From positions 1 to 55,364 of IMG/VR virus record IMGVR_UViG_3300049459_000192: 55,364 bases of DNA. One strand, 5' to 3'. This DNA comes from a virus. Numbering within the stretch: the first letter of the stretch is position 1; each line of letters opens with the position of its first letter. The position numbers and the translations under genes were made by a program. A model generated the notes under the pieces. That model searched no databases and was not told the origin of the DNA. It saw only the letters and a program-made list of their open reading frames with translations. Positions 22,807 through 31,938 of the stretch are shown in pieces.

Positions 22807-23430
22807 GTGAGTAGACCGATGCCACCGGAGTCAATGCTCGACCTGTCCGAGCTTTCCAGCTTCGGTATCCGCCTGATCCCAGCGCCAGAAGTGTGGGAGT
22901 GGCTCCAAGCAGAAATCCTCGCTGACACCGGAAGCATCCACAACGAAGACCATGCCCATCTGATCGATGCGGACGTGAGAGTCATGTGGGCGTCTGCCGC
23001 ATTCACGAAGAAGGGTCGCACGGTGGTCGGTCAAGCCGAACAGGTAGCGTTCCGCGCCGGTGGTTGGCAGAAGGCCCGGATGGAACAGCAGATGATGGAT
23101 TGGTTCGGCGATGTGCCGGCCTACATCATCACATTGGCTGCCGACTACTGCGCTCAGTGTTCTGACGCAGACTTCTGTGCACTGGTCGAACATGAGCTGT
23201 ATCACATCGCCCAAGCGACCGATCAGTACGGCGCACCCAAGTTCACCCAAGAAGGATTGCCCAAGCTTGAGATGCGCGGACACGACGTTGAAGAGTTCGT
23301 CGGTGTGGTGCGTCGGTATGGAGCGAGCCCTCAAGTACAGGAGCTGGTGGACGCTGCAAACAATCCTGCTGAGGTGGGGAAATTGAACATATCGAGGGCC
23401 TGCGGAACCTGTCTGCTCAAGTCGGCCTGA
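22807..23430 (+). CDS. Putative phage metallopeptidase
   Basis: The product has 207 residues, starting at GTG 22807. The zinc-protease motif HELYH (129-133, in VEHELYHIAQ) is intact. The surrounding pattern, including CSDADFCALVEHE and a C-terminal CGTC pair, resembles the phage metallopeptidase domain family found just upstream of terminase genes. Its substrate is unknown; a role in head maturation or host takeover is possible. Confidence 0.7.
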   Translation: MSRPMPPESMLDLSELSSFGIRLIPAPEVWEWLQAEILADTGSIHNEDHAHLIDADVRVMWASAAFTKKGRTVVGQAEQVAFRAGGWQKARMEQQMMDWFGDVPAYIITLAADYCAQCSDADFCALVEHELYHIAQATDQYGAPKFTQEGLPKLEMRGHDVEEFVGVVRRYGASPQVQELVDAANNPAEVGKLNISRACGTCLLKSA

Positions 23431-23462
23431 TTCTAGACAGGCCCTAGACGGATAAAGAATTT

Positions 23463-23924
23463 ATGGCAGCCCTGAAAAATGAGGTGAAGAGCTTCATCGT
23501 TCAGGCTTTGGCGTGCTTTGACACACCATCTCAGGTGGCTGAGACCGTCAAGAACGAATTCGGCGTGGCACTGACCCGTCAACAAGTTGAGAGTCATGAT
23601 CCGACCAAGGCATGCAGCAAGGGCTTGGCGGCGAGGTGGCAGACTCTATTTCACGACACCCGCAAGCGCTTCCGCGAAGAAACAGCTGACATCCCGATTG
23701 CCAACCGAGCGTACCGGCTCCGCGCCATGAATCGATTCGTTGAGCGCGCAGAGGGGATGAAGAACATCGGCCTCGCCATGCAGATTCTTGAGCAGGCAGC
23801 GAAGGAAGTCGGCGACGTCTACGTCAATCGCAGCCGGAAGGATGAGCCTGACGATGAGCCGGTAATCCCGACGCGCATTCAGGTTGACGTAGTGGATGCG
23901 AGGAAGCCGAATGCCGAGCCTTAA
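23463..23924 (+). CDS. terS: Terminase small subunit (DUF2280 type)
   Basis: The product has 153 residues. The N-terminal helical DNA-binding part (IVQALACFDTPSQVAETVK, then ARWQTLFHDTRKRFREE) matches the DUF2280 family, which occupies the small-terminase slot in Pseudomonas phages. It recognises the packaging site and works with the large subunit, whose gene overlaps its 3' end. Confidence 0.75.
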   Translation: MAALKNEVKSFIVQALACFDTPSQVAETVKNEFGVALTRQQVESHDPTKACSKGLAARWQTLFHDTRKRFREETADIPIANRAYRLRAMNRFVERAEGMKNIGLAMQILEQAAKEVGDVYVNRSRKDEPDDEPVIPTRIQVDVVDARKPNAEP

Positions 23925-25212
23925 CGTTCCGCAGTCGCAGTTCCTCCTGTTGCCCCACAAGTTTCGCGCATTTGTTGCTGGGTTCGGTTCTGGAAAGACC
24001 TGGGTTGGATGCTCGGCGCTGAGCAAGCATTTTATGGAGTGGCCCGGCGTCAACGCGGGTTACTTCGCTCCGACATATCCGCAGATCCGCGACATCTTCT
24101 ATCCGACGATGGAGGAGGTCGCCTACGAGTGGGGCCTGAAGACCAAGATCAACCAGGCGAACCATGAAGTTCACATCTACACCGGCCGGCAATATCGCGG
24201 CACTGTGATTTGTCGTTCAATGGAGAAGCCGCAGACCATTGTCGGTTTCAAGATTGGGCACGCGTTGGTGGATGAGCTGGACGTGCTGTCGTCGATCAAG
24301 GCGCAGCAGGCTTGGCGCAAGATCATCGCCCGGATGCGCTACAACTTGCCGGGGCTGAAAAACGGTGTGGACGTGACCACGACGCCGGAAGGCTTCAAGT
24401 TCGTCTTTTTGCAGTTCGTGAAGCAGTTGCGCGACAAACCGGCGCTGAAGGAAATGTATGGCCTCATCCAGGCCAGCACCTTCGACAACGAACTGAACCT
24501 ACCAGATGACTACATCCCATCGCTGATGGAGTCGTATCCCGAGCAGTTGATCCGCGCCTACTTGAACGGCCAATTCGTCAACCTGACTTCCGGATCGATC
24601 TACCACGCGTACGACCGCAAGCTGAACCAGTGTTTCGACACGGTGCAGCCAGGTGAGCCTTTGTTCATCGGCATGGACTTCAACGTCGGCAAGATGGCAG
24701 CGATCACCCATGTCAAACGCGATCAAGGGCTGCCTCGCGCTGTGGATGAGTTGATGGACGGCTACGACACACCGGACATGATCCGGCGCATCAAAGAACG
24801 CTACTGGGAACACACCGGCAACGACTTCAAGAAGACTTGTGAGATTCGAATTTACCCGGATGCCTCGGGCGATTCGCGTAAGTCGGTCAATGCAAGCCTC
24901 ACCGATATCGCCATGCTCAAACAGGCAGGCTTCACGGTTATCGCACCGGCGGCCAACCCGCCAGTGAAGGATCGTATCAACGCCATGAACGCGATGTTCT
25001 GCAATGCACAGGGCGAGCGACGCTACCTGGTCAACCCGTACACATGCCCGACCTACGCCGACGGCCTTGAACAGCAAATCTGGGCGCCAAATGGTGAGCC
25101 GGATAAGAGCCAAGGAAACGACCACGCCAACGACGGCGATGGTTACTTCATTCACCGCGAGTACCCGATCATCAAGCCGGTCACCGCTATCAAAATGGGA
25201 TACGCCCGATGA
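23911..25212 (+). CDS. terL: Terminase large subunit
   Basis: The product has 433 residues. The ATG at 23911 is preferred (GAGGAA upstream) over one at 23896. Walker A GFGSGKT lies at about 24-30 and Walker B HALVDELD at about 117-124. The C-terminal nuclease region begins FIGMDFNVGK with its first acidic residue. It packages DNA into the procapsid using ATP and cuts concatemers. It overlaps the small subunit and couples to the portal gene (ATGA). Confidence 0.9.
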   Translation: MPSLNVPQSQFLLLPHKFRAFVAGFGSGKTWVGCSALSKHFMEWPGVNAGYFAPTYPQIRDIFYPTMEEVAYEWGLKTKINQANHEVHIYTGRQYRGTVICRSMEKPQTIVGFKIGHALVDELDVLSSIKAQQAWRKIIARMRYNLPGLKNGVDVTTTPEGFKFVFLQFVKQLRDKPALKEMYGLIQASTFDNELNLPDDYIPSLMESYPEQLIRAYLNGQFVNLTSGSIYHAYDRKLNQCFDTVQPGEPLFIGMDFNVGKMAAITHVKRDQGLPRAVDELMDGYDTPDMIRRIKERYWEHTGNDFKKTCEIRIYPDASGDSRKSVNASLTDIAMLKQAGFTVIAPAANPPVKDRINAMNAMFCNAQGERRYLVNPYTCPTYADGLEQQIWAPNGEPDKSQGNDHANDGDGYFIHREYPIIKPVTAIKMGYAR

Positions 25213-26627
25213 GCAACGACGTTTCCTTCAAGCGGGCGGACTACATCGAAGCGCTGGATCGTTGGTCAACTGTTCGAGACGTCTGCGCAGGTCAACACCG
25301 CGTTGTCGACCGACTGCCGTACATCAACGCACACGACAAGTCGCCAGAGAATCAGGATCGCAACAAGGCATACCGCGAGCGCGCAGTTTTCAAAAATGCC
25401 ACCGGGCATACCCGAAACGGGCTGCTCGGTCTGGCCTTTCACAAAGATCCGACGCTGACCATCGCAAAGAAGTTGGAGTATCTGCAGGATAATGCCAACG
25501 GATCCGGCGTCAGCATCTACCAGCACTCGCAAGGCACGCTTGAAAAGGTGCTAGAGGCTGGACGGCATGGTCTCTACGTCGACTATCACCAAGACAGCGG
25601 CGCCGGTGGGCACTCGGTGATCCTTTCGTACTGCGCCGAAGACATCATCAACTGGCGCACTGGAATGGTGAACGGTCACAGCGTGCTGACCTTGGTGGTG
25701 CTGCGCGAGTCACCGGAGATCGAAGACGGATTTGGCTTCAAGGTGGTTGAGCAGTATCGGGAGCTGGCGTTAGAGGATGACGGCTTTATCTGCCGTGTGT
25801 GGCGTCGATCGGGGCCGAAGGGTGGCGGGCCGCTGGCCGTTGTTGAGGAGTTCAGGCCTACAGGCACAGCAGGACGCTTGAAAGAGATCCCGTTCACCTT
25901 CGTCGGCGCACAAAACAACGACCCAAGTGTCGACGAGTCGCCGCTGTACGACATTGCGATGATCAACCTTGGTCACTACCGCAACAGCGCTGATTACGAA
26001 GACAGCGTCTTTTGGTGTGGCCAGGCCCAGCCATGGATATCGGGTCTGGATGAGCAGTGGCGCGACTGGATGGAGAAGAACGGCGTTTACGTCGGTTCCC
26101 GCGCACCGATGATGCTGCCAGCCGGTGGCCAGTTTGGGTACGCCCAACCATTACCGAACACGTTGGTGAAAGAGGCGATGGCCGACAAAAACCAGATGAT
26201 GATCGAGCTGGGGGCGCGGATGGTCGTTGCATCAATGGCTACCAAAACAGCAACTGAGTCGCGCGGTGATCAGTCTGCATCAACGTCTGTACTCGCTGGA
26301 TGCGTGTCCAATGTCAGCGAGGCTTACACGCGGGCGATCATGTGGTGTTGCAACTACATGGGTGTCAGCGACACGAAGGTTGCGTACCAGGTCAATCAAG
26401 AGTTCGTTGAGCTGACTGCTGATCCGCAGATGATCACGGCTTTGGTTGGCTTGTGGCAGAACGGCGGCTTCGCCAAAGCAGATCTTCGGGCGTACCTGCG
26501 TAAGTTGGGACTGATTGCACCTGAGCGCACAGATCAACAGATCGACGGCGAGTTGGCGGAGCAGGGCGACGGCCTGGGCTTGGATGACGAGGACAATCTA
26601 AATGGCGGCAAACCAAGCAATCCTTGA
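25209..26627 (+). CDS. Portal protein (DUF4055 type)
   Basis: The product has 472 residues. The start SFKRADYIEALDRW and the segments YINAHDKSPENQDRNKAYRE and LTLVVLRESPE follow the DUF4055 pattern, a portal family of siphoviruses. Twelve copies would form the packaging vertex ring. The end overlaps the MuF-like gene by 26 bp. Confidence 0.8.
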   Translation: MSNDVSFKRADYIEALDRWSTVRDVCAGQHRVVDRLPYINAHDKSPENQDRNKAYRERAVFKNATGHTRNGLLGLAFHKDPTLTIAKKLEYLQDNANGSGVSIYQHSQGTLEKVLEAGRHGLYVDYHQDSGAGGHSVILSYCAEDIINWRTGMVNGHSVLTLVVLRESPEIEDGFGFKVVEQYRELALEDDGFICRVWRRSGPKGGGPLAVVEEFRPTGTAGRLKEIPFTFVGAQNNDPSVDESPLYDIAMINLGHYRNSADYEDSVFWCGQAQPWISGLDEQWRDWMEKNGVYVGSRAPMMLPAGGQFGYAQPLPNTLVKEAMADKNQMMIELGARMVVASMATKTATESRGDQSASTSVLAGCVSNVSEAYTRAIMWCCNYMGVSDTKVAYQVNQEFVELTADPQMITALVGLWQNGGFAKADLRAYLRKLGLIAPERTDQQIDGELAEQGDGLGLDDEDNLNGGKPSNP

Positions 26628-27687
26628 CGCCACGATTCGGCACGCGGTCTTCCTCGAAAAGTTGAAGGCGGGGGAGGTTGGCAAGTTCGCCCCCTTTGTG
26701 AAGGAGATCGACCGCTCGATCCGTGACCGGCTTACACAATCAGATCTGACCGAATACAACGTGAAGCGGCTAGAAGCGTTACTGAAGGAAGTCGACAGCC
26801 TGTTGCTTGGAATCTTTGATCGCTACAGCGCGCAACTGAACCTAGATCTCATCGACATTGCTAACTACGAAGCGGAGTTTGAGGCGTCCAGTCTGGCTCG
26901 GTCTGCACCTGTTGGTGTCTCCTTGGATATAGTCGCGCCGACGGCAGCGGCTATCCGCTCCGCAGTGCTGACAAATCCACTCAGTGTGCGTGGTACCGGC
27001 GGTGGCAAGCTTTTGAAGTCGTTCATCAAGGGTTGGTCTAGCGCGGAGCGTGATCGTGTGACTGGCACGATTCGGCAAGGCTTCTTCGAAGGCCAAACTA
27101 ACTTTCAAGTCATTCGAAATATCCGCGGCACGAAGTCTGCCGGCTACAAGGATGGCATCCTCGCTACTACCAACCGCAATGCCAGTACGGTCGTGCACAC
27201 CGCGATTCAGCATGTGTCGTCTCAAGCACGTATGGAAGTGGCCAAGGCCAACACGGACATCGTGTCCGAGGTTGAGATGGTCGCCACGCTGGACAGCAAA
27301 ACCAGCCAGCAATGTCGGTCGATGGATAAACGAAGATTTCCTGTCGATTCCGGGCCGCGTCCGCCGTTTCACCCAAATTGCCGCACCACATTCGTCCTCC
27401 TGACCAAGCTAAGCGAGATGTTCGCCAAGGGCGCTACTCGTGCTTCGGTGGGCGCAGATGGAGCAGGGCAGGTCAGTGCGAGCCTCGATTATTACCACTG
27501 GCTTCAGCTGCAGCCGGCGTCGTTTCAGGACGTAGCAATAGGCCCTGTGCGGGCAAAGCTCTTTCGCGAGGGCGGTATGAGCATCGAGCGCTTCGCCGAG
27601 CTGCAGCTTGATCGCAACTTTACTCCTTTGACTTTGGTGCAGATGAAAGTCCTGGAACCGCTGGCGTTCGAGCGAGCTGGAATCTGA
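26602..27687 (+). CDS. Minor head protein, Mu gpF-like
   Basis: The product has 361 residues. The C-terminal half holds STVVHTAIQHVSSQARMEVA, then WVxT-like ATLDSKTSQQCRSMDKRRF and PPFHPNCRTTFV, the conserved MuF set with its Cys and His. Such proteins bind the portal and are injected or needed for head assembly. Position after the portal supports this. Confidence 0.85.
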   Translation: MAANQAILDATIRHAVFLEKLKAGEVGKFAPFVKEIDRSIRDRLTQSDLTEYNVKRLEALLKEVDSLLLGIFDRYSAQLNLDLIDIANYEAEFEASSLARSAPVGVSLDIVAPTAAAIRSAVLTNPLSVRGTGGGKLLKSFIKGWSSAERDRVTGTIRQGFFEGQTNFQVIRNIRGTKSAGYKDGILATTNRNASTVVHTAIQHVSSQARMEVAKANTDIVSEVEMVATLDSKTSQQCRSMDKRRFPVDSGPRPPFHPNCRTTFVLLTKLSEMFAKGATRASVGADGAGQVSASLDYYHWLQLQPASFQDVAIGPVRAKLFREGGMSIERFAELQLDRNFTPLTLVQMKVLEPLAFERAGI

Positions 27688-27688
27688 G

Positions 27689-28186
27689 CTACTCACATTT
27701 TTGACGTTGTTTATCAAGGGCTTCCAGTGCGTCATAAAACGCGGCGGGCCACTTACCAAACGAGTCATCGATCGTTCCTATTGCGGCGTCTTGATCGAAT
27801 TTGTGCATTGACGCTAGCGATCCGAGTCTTACCGAGTTTGAAATCATCATCGACCTCAGGCCAAGCTCTGGTGGCGCATATGCGACCATTACAATTCCTG
27901 CCTTGATTAAAGGGCCCGCATTCTTCGCAAGCTCCTGTGCCGTAGCGTTTTTAGGGAATACCGAATAATTGAGCATATCCCCCATAGCAGAGAGAAAATT
28001 CTCACCTTTTTCCCTGAGAAGCTTTTCTTGTGTATCTATTCGCTGAATGCACGCTGACCTCTCATTCTGGGATGCGGCTTGATAGCTCGTTAACCAAGTA
28101 AAAGTGCTTGTTGCGAAGACTCCAATCAAGGTGCATGCAACTGGGAAAATGATACTGAATTTGCTGTTTGCGGCTGTGTTGCTCAT
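27689..28186 (-). CDS. Membrane-anchored protein inserted in the head operon
   Basis: The product has 165 residues; ATG at 28186 follows AAAGGAAG. An N-terminal hydrophobic helix (FSIIFPVACTLIGVFATSTF) precedes a helical domain with three cysteines. It is antisense to the late operon and its stop lies one base past the MuF-like stop, as for a moron. A superinfection-exclusion role is possible but unproven. Confidence 0.6.
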   Translation of the reverse strand: MSNTAANSKFSIIFPVACTLIGVFATSTFTWLTSYQAASQNERSACIQRIDTQEKLLREKGENFLSAMGDMLNYSVFPKNATAQELAKNAGPLIKAGIVMVAYAPPELGLRSMMISNSVRLGSLASMHKFDQDAAIGTIDDSFGKWPAAFYDALEALDKQRQKCE

Positions 28187-28248
28187 GGCTTCCTTTCCCG
28201 TTGTGTCGTTGTACTTTCGAATATATGACTCGAGAGTCTAATTAACTG

Positions 28249-28271
28249 GCCCGCATTTAGCGGGCTTTTTT
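28249..28271 (+). terminator. Late-operon terminator upstream of the scaffold gene
   Basis: GCCCGC/GCGGGC with an ATTTA loop is followed by six or seven Ts and the linker ATGCCTG before the scaffold gene. Confidence 0.8.
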
Positions 28272-28314
28272 ATGCCTGCAAAGCGGGCGAAACATACCCA
28301 AGGGGTGTATCAAC

Positions 28315-29043
28315 GTGGCAGAAGAAAACGAAATCGACCTGGACAATCCGGCAATTAAGGCCGCTATCGCGACTGCCGTTGAGACCTCTGTTTCTGGTCT
28401 AAAAACCAAAAACTCCGAACTGCTGGGCAAGCTGAAGGACACTGCCGGCAAGCTGACTCAGTTTGAAACCCAGTTCGAAGGTATCGACATTGACGCCGTC
28501 AAAGGCTTGCTCAGCCGGGCCGGCCAAGACGAAGAAACCAAACTGCTGACAGAGGGCAAGGTGGACGAGGTATTCAACCGCCGCACTGAACGCCTACGAG
28601 CCGACAACGACAAGCAGTTGAAGGCCGTCACCGCGCGGGCCGAGAAGGCCGAGGCATTCGCCGTGAAGTTCCAGGGCAAAGTCCTGGGTGATTCGGTACG
28701 CGGTGCAGCGCTTAAAGCCGGCGCCCTGCCGGAAGCAACCGACGACATCATCCTGCGCGCCAAAGGCGTGTTTTCGCTGAACGAAGAGGGCGAAGCGGTC
28801 GCCGTTGATGAATCCGGCCAAGTCATCCTCGGTAAAGACGGCAAGACCCCTCTGACTCCGCTCGAATGGGCGGAATCCCTGCGCGAAAGCGCACCTCATC
28901 TGTGGCCAAGGGCTTCATGTACACAAGCCCCGGGCGGGGGTGGCGGCCAGGCTGCATTCAAGCGCTCCGAAATGACTGCCGAGCAAAAGCGCGACTACCA
29001 GCGCAAACACGGCCAAACCGCATATCTGCGATTGCCCAAGTAA
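28315..29043 (+). CDS. Capsid scaffold-like protein
   Basis: The product has 242 residues. The start is GTG 28315 after AAGGGG. Acidic, with a long predicted coiled coil (LKDTAGKLTQFETQFEG, then a basic helix up to AEKAEAFAVKFQGKVL) and a C-terminal region ending QKRDYQRKHGQ. This is the composition of phage scaffolding proteins, which shape the procapsid and then leave. It directly precedes the major capsid gene. Confidence 0.7.
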   Translation: MAEENEIDLDNPAIKAAIATAVETSVSGLKTKNSELLGKLKDTAGKLTQFETQFEGIDIDAVKGLLSRAGQDEETKLLTEGKVDEVFNRRTERLRADNDKQLKAVTARAEKAEAFAVKFQGKVLGDSVRGAALKAGALPEATDDIILRAKGVFSLNEEGEAVAVDESGQVILGKDGKTPLTPLEWAESLRESAPHLWPRASCTQAPGGGGGQAAFKRSEMTAEQKRDYQRKHGQTAYLRLPK

Positions 29044-29055
29044 GGGGATCCACCC

Positions 29056-30018
29056 ATGCCAACGACTGTTAACAGCGACCTGATCATTTACAACGATGAG
29101 GCGCAGACCGCATACCTGGAGCGTGTTCAGGACAACCTTGATGTGTTCAACGCATCGTCCAATGGCGCGATCGTTCTCGACAACGAGCTGATCGAAGGCG
29201 ACTTCCGCAAGCGCTCGTTCTACAAGATCGGCGGCTCGCTGGAGCATCGCGACGTCAACTCTACCGGTAAGGTGACCGCGAAGAAGATCGGCGCCGGCGA
29301 AGCCGTTGGCGTAAAGGCGCCATGGAAGTATGGCCCGTACCAGACCACCGAAGAAGCTTTCAAGCGCCGCGGCCGCCCGGTCGACGAGTTCTCCCAAATC
29401 ATCGGCGCCGACGTTGCTGACGCTACTCTGGAAGGTTTCATCCAGTACGCCACTGCTGCACTGCGCGCCTCGATCAGCTCCAACGCTGACATGGTGGTCT
29501 CTGCCAACATCGAGACCGACGGCAAGAAGACCCTGACCCGTGGCATGCGCAAGTTTGGCGACAAATTCGGTCGCATCGCGCTGTGGGTCATGCACTCCAG
29601 CGCTTACTTCGACATCGTCGACGAAGCGATCGCGAACAAGGTTTACGAAGAGGCCGGTGTTGTCATCTACGGCGGCTTGCCAGGCACTCTCGGCAAGCCG
29701 GTGCTGGTCACCGACACCGCGCCTGCGGATGTAATCTTCGGCCTGCTGCCGAACGCTGTGGTGATCACCGAATCTCAGGCACCCGGCTTCCGTTCGTATG
29801 CGGTGAACGACGAAGAGAACTTGGGCATCGGCTACCGCGCTGAAGGCACCGTCAACATCGATGTTCTCGGGTACAGCTGGAAGGAAACTGCTGGAGGTGC
29901 AAATCCTACGCTTGCCGCTGTGGGTTCGGCAGCGAACTGGGTCAAGCATTCCAACAGCAACAAGGTCACCGCCGGTGTACTCATCTCTCTGACCACTACG
30001 CCACCAGTCGGTGGCTGA
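29056..30018 (+). CDS. Major capsid protein
   Basis: The product has 320 residues; ATG at 29056 follows AAGGGG. Segments EGDFRKRSFYKIGGSLEHRD, ALWVMHSSAYFDIVD and GYRAEGTVNIDVLGYSWKE follow siphovirus coat proteins of the HK97-fold group. Base composition is GC-rich with strong codon bias, as expected for a highly expressed structural gene. Confidence 0.8.
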   Translation: MPTTVNSDLIIYNDEAQTAYLERVQDNLDVFNASSNGAIVLDNELIEGDFRKRSFYKIGGSLEHRDVNSTGKVTAKKIGAGEAVGVKAPWKYGPYQTTEEAFKRRGRPVDEFSQIIGADVADATLEGFIQYATAALRASISSNADMVVSANIETDGKKTLTRGMRKFGDKFGRIALWVMHSSAYFDIVDEAIANKVYEEAGVVIYGGLPGTLGKPVLVTDTAPADVIFGLLPNAVVITESQAPGFRSYAVNDEENLGIGYRAEGTVNIDVLGYSWKETAGGANPTLAAVGSAANWVKHSNSNKVTAGVLISLTTTPPVGG

Positions 30019-30063
30019 TACTGGCCCTGACAGCGGCCAGCGATGGCCGCTACGGAGATTTTT

Positions 30064-30654
30064 ATGGAACTGGTTTACTCAACTCAGAACTCGGACTTCG
30101 ATCCGGAAAAGCGTTACCGCAATCCAGCGCACTTTGATCGGCCAGAAGCGGGTGTGACCCATGCGATCGTGATTGGCGACTGGCCGAAGGTGGTCGGCGC
30201 CTATGAGGCGCAGGGCGTCGAAGTCTCGGTGTTGAAGCCTTTGATCCGCGAGTCGGTTAGTTCGGATCGTGCCGACACCATCACCAGCCTGGAGCAGGAC
30301 AACGACATGCTCCGAGCCGAGCGTGACGGCATCCTGCGACTGATCGAAGGTGTCGAGGGGCTGTCGGAGCTGGAACACCCGGGCGCCGGCGAACTGCCGA
30401 TCCGCTTGTTCGGTGTGCTGAAAGCCATTCATGAGGGTTTCGAAACTCTCACGGGCGAGCGCGACAAACTGGTGAACGAGGCCGAATCGCTCCGCGCTGA
30501 AGTTGCACGCCTCAAGGCGGCAGCGGAGCCGGTCGACAATGCCGAGAAGATCGCAAGCCTCAAAGCGCAGCTCGATTCCGCCAACGTGACGTATCGGGCG
30601 AATGCTTCGGTAGAATCGTTGGAAAAGGCAGTTGCTGATCTTCAGCAGGTGTAA
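30064..30654 (+). CDS. Head-associated coiled-coil protein
   Basis: The product has 196 residues; ATG at 30064 follows GGAG. A short N-terminal globular part (ELVYSTQNSDFDPEKRYRNP) is followed by a long coiled coil in two blocks and a C-terminal SLEKAVADLQ helix. It lies between capsid and connector genes; a head decoration or fibre role is possible. Confidence 0.5.
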   Translation: MELVYSTQNSDFDPEKRYRNPAHFDRPEAGVTHAIVIGDWPKVVGAYEAQGVEVSVLKPLIRESVSSDRADTITSLEQDNDMLRAERDGILRLIEGVEGLSELEHPGAGELPIRLFGVLKAIHEGFETLTGERDKLVNEAESLRAEVARLKAAAEPVDNAEKIASLKAQLDSANVTYRANASVESLEKAVADLQQV

Positions 30655-30710
30655 CAATCCGGGCGCCGACAAGGCGGTGCCCGATCCAGAACACCAGAGC
30701 GAGATGATTC

Positions 30711-31214
30711 ATGACTCTTATCATTGAGGACGGTACCGGCAAGCCTGACGCCGAAAGCTACGCATCCGCCGAGGATCTGGCCATGTACGCCGTGAAGTTC
30801 GGCGTGGTCATCCCAGCAGATGTGCCTGCACAGGAAGCGCTTCTGCGCCGGGCCGCGCTGGCAATGGATGGCATGAAGTGGAAGGGGCGAAAGTCCAACA
30901 GCGAGCAGGCCCTTTCCTGGCCGCGCCGCAGTGTCGAACTTGATTGTGAGATCAAGCCCGACAAGTACCTGCCTGCGCGAATCCAGTACGGCCAGATGGC
31001 ATTGGCTGCCGAGATCCATACCGACGACGTCGACCCGATCGAGAAGCGCAGAGGCGCGGTAACGCTTGAGCGTGTCGAGGGCGCGGTAACTCGCGAGTAC
31101 TCGACGATCCCGAACACCAGCGGCCGACTGTTGCCGGCGGCCCCGGATCGCCCGAGCGCCACGCAGTTTGCTGACTATCTACAAAAACGCGGGCTGTTCG
31201 CAGTTCGTGCCTAA
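30711..31214 (+). CDS. Head-tail connector, DnaT-like Ad1 type
   Basis: The product has 167 residues. It begins LIIEDGTGKPDAESYASAED, with ALLRRAALAMDGMKWKG, then LSWPRR. This is the 'putative DnaT-like' family that serves as a head completion adaptor in siphoviruses. Position after the capsid gene agrees. Confidence 0.7.
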   Translation: MTLIIEDGTGKPDAESYASAEDLAMYAVKFGVVIPADVPAQEALLRRAALAMDGMKWKGRKSNSEQALSWPRRSVELDCEIKPDKYLPARIQYGQMALAAEIHTDDVDPIEKRRGAVTLERVEGAVTREYSTIPNTSGRLLPAAPDRPSATQFADYLQKRGLFAVRA

Positions 31215-31237
31215 CCTACGCTCGGCCTTTACCGAGG

Positions 31238-31555
31238 ATGCTTCTGATGCATACGTTCGGATTTTTTGGTGAGGTGGTTTTGTTCGTTCTCGCGGGCTTA
31301 AGCATGTTCGGCTGGATGTATCTTTGGTATCTGTGTGTATTCGGCGCCGAGAAAGTCCTGGCGCGCATTTTTGGAGACCACGCTCTTTCAATTTCTGCAG
31401 TCGGGTTTCCTTTCGTTGCGTGTTTCGTTCTTGCGCTGGCTTTGAAGATATTCGGTCGGGATAACTTCGGATGGGCGTTGCTGCTTTTTGGTATTGCCCT
31501 GCCTTTCTTGGGCATTCTGTACCTACGAAATGAATCGCGAGGCAAGCGACCCTAA
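31238..31555 (+). CDS. Small multi-pass membrane protein
   Basis: The product has up to 105 residues; ATG 31238 or 31247. Three hydrophobic segments at about 8-35, 48-68 and 76-96, with a basic end. It is AT-richer than its neighbours and interrupts the connector genes, so it looks like an inserted lysogenic gene. Function unknown. Confidence 0.55.
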   Translation: MLLMHTFGFFGEVVLFVLAGLSMFGWMYLWYLCVFGAEKVLARIFGDHALSISAVGFPFVACFVLALALKIFGRDNFGWALLLFGIALPFLGILYLRNESRGKRP

Positions 31556-31569
31556 CCTTTGGAGCCACC

Positions 31570-31938
31570 ATGGCCTTGTACGATGAAATGGCCGTGATGG
31601 CTCTGGAGATGATCACAGAGTTCGGCCAGCCGGTGACCATCAGCAAGACGGAGCCGGGAGTTTACGACCCTGACATAGGCGGCGAGTCACCGGGTTCCAC
31701 CACTGAGCAGATTGCCCAAGGCATCCTGCTCGACTTCACCGGTCAGGAGTTCCAGAACAACAGCCTCATCAAGCAGGGCGACAAGAAACTGAAGATCGCC
31801 GCGCAGGGGCTGGAGTGGGTTCCGGATCTGCTGAACAGGGTGATCATTCAGGGGCGCACCTGGTCAATTGTGCCGCCGTTGAAAGAGGTGAATCCCGCCG
31901 GGATGCCGATCCTCTATGAGTTGCAGGTGCGGTCGTGA
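31570..31938 (+). CDS. Head-tail stopper-like protein
   Basis: The product has 122 residues; the ATG follows GGAG. Beta-rich, with QGILLDFTGQEF, QGDKKLKIAAQG and a C-terminal PILYELQVRS. Position and length fit the head-closure connector of siphoviruses. It overlaps the next gene by four bases. Confidence 0.6.
   Translation: MALYDEMAVMALEMITEFGQPVTISKTEPGVYDPDIGGESPGSTTEQIAQGILLDFTGQEFQNNSLIKQGDKKLKIAAQGLEWVPDLLNRVIIQGRTWSIVPPLKEVNPAGMPILYELQVRS

Noticed and set aside
24499-25155. Minus-strand open frame of 218 codons
   Set aside because: It lies opposite the large terminase gene and lacks a start signal.
28915-29949. Minus-strand open frame of 344 codons
   Set aside because: It is antisense to the major capsid gene; codon bias of that gene creates the open frame.
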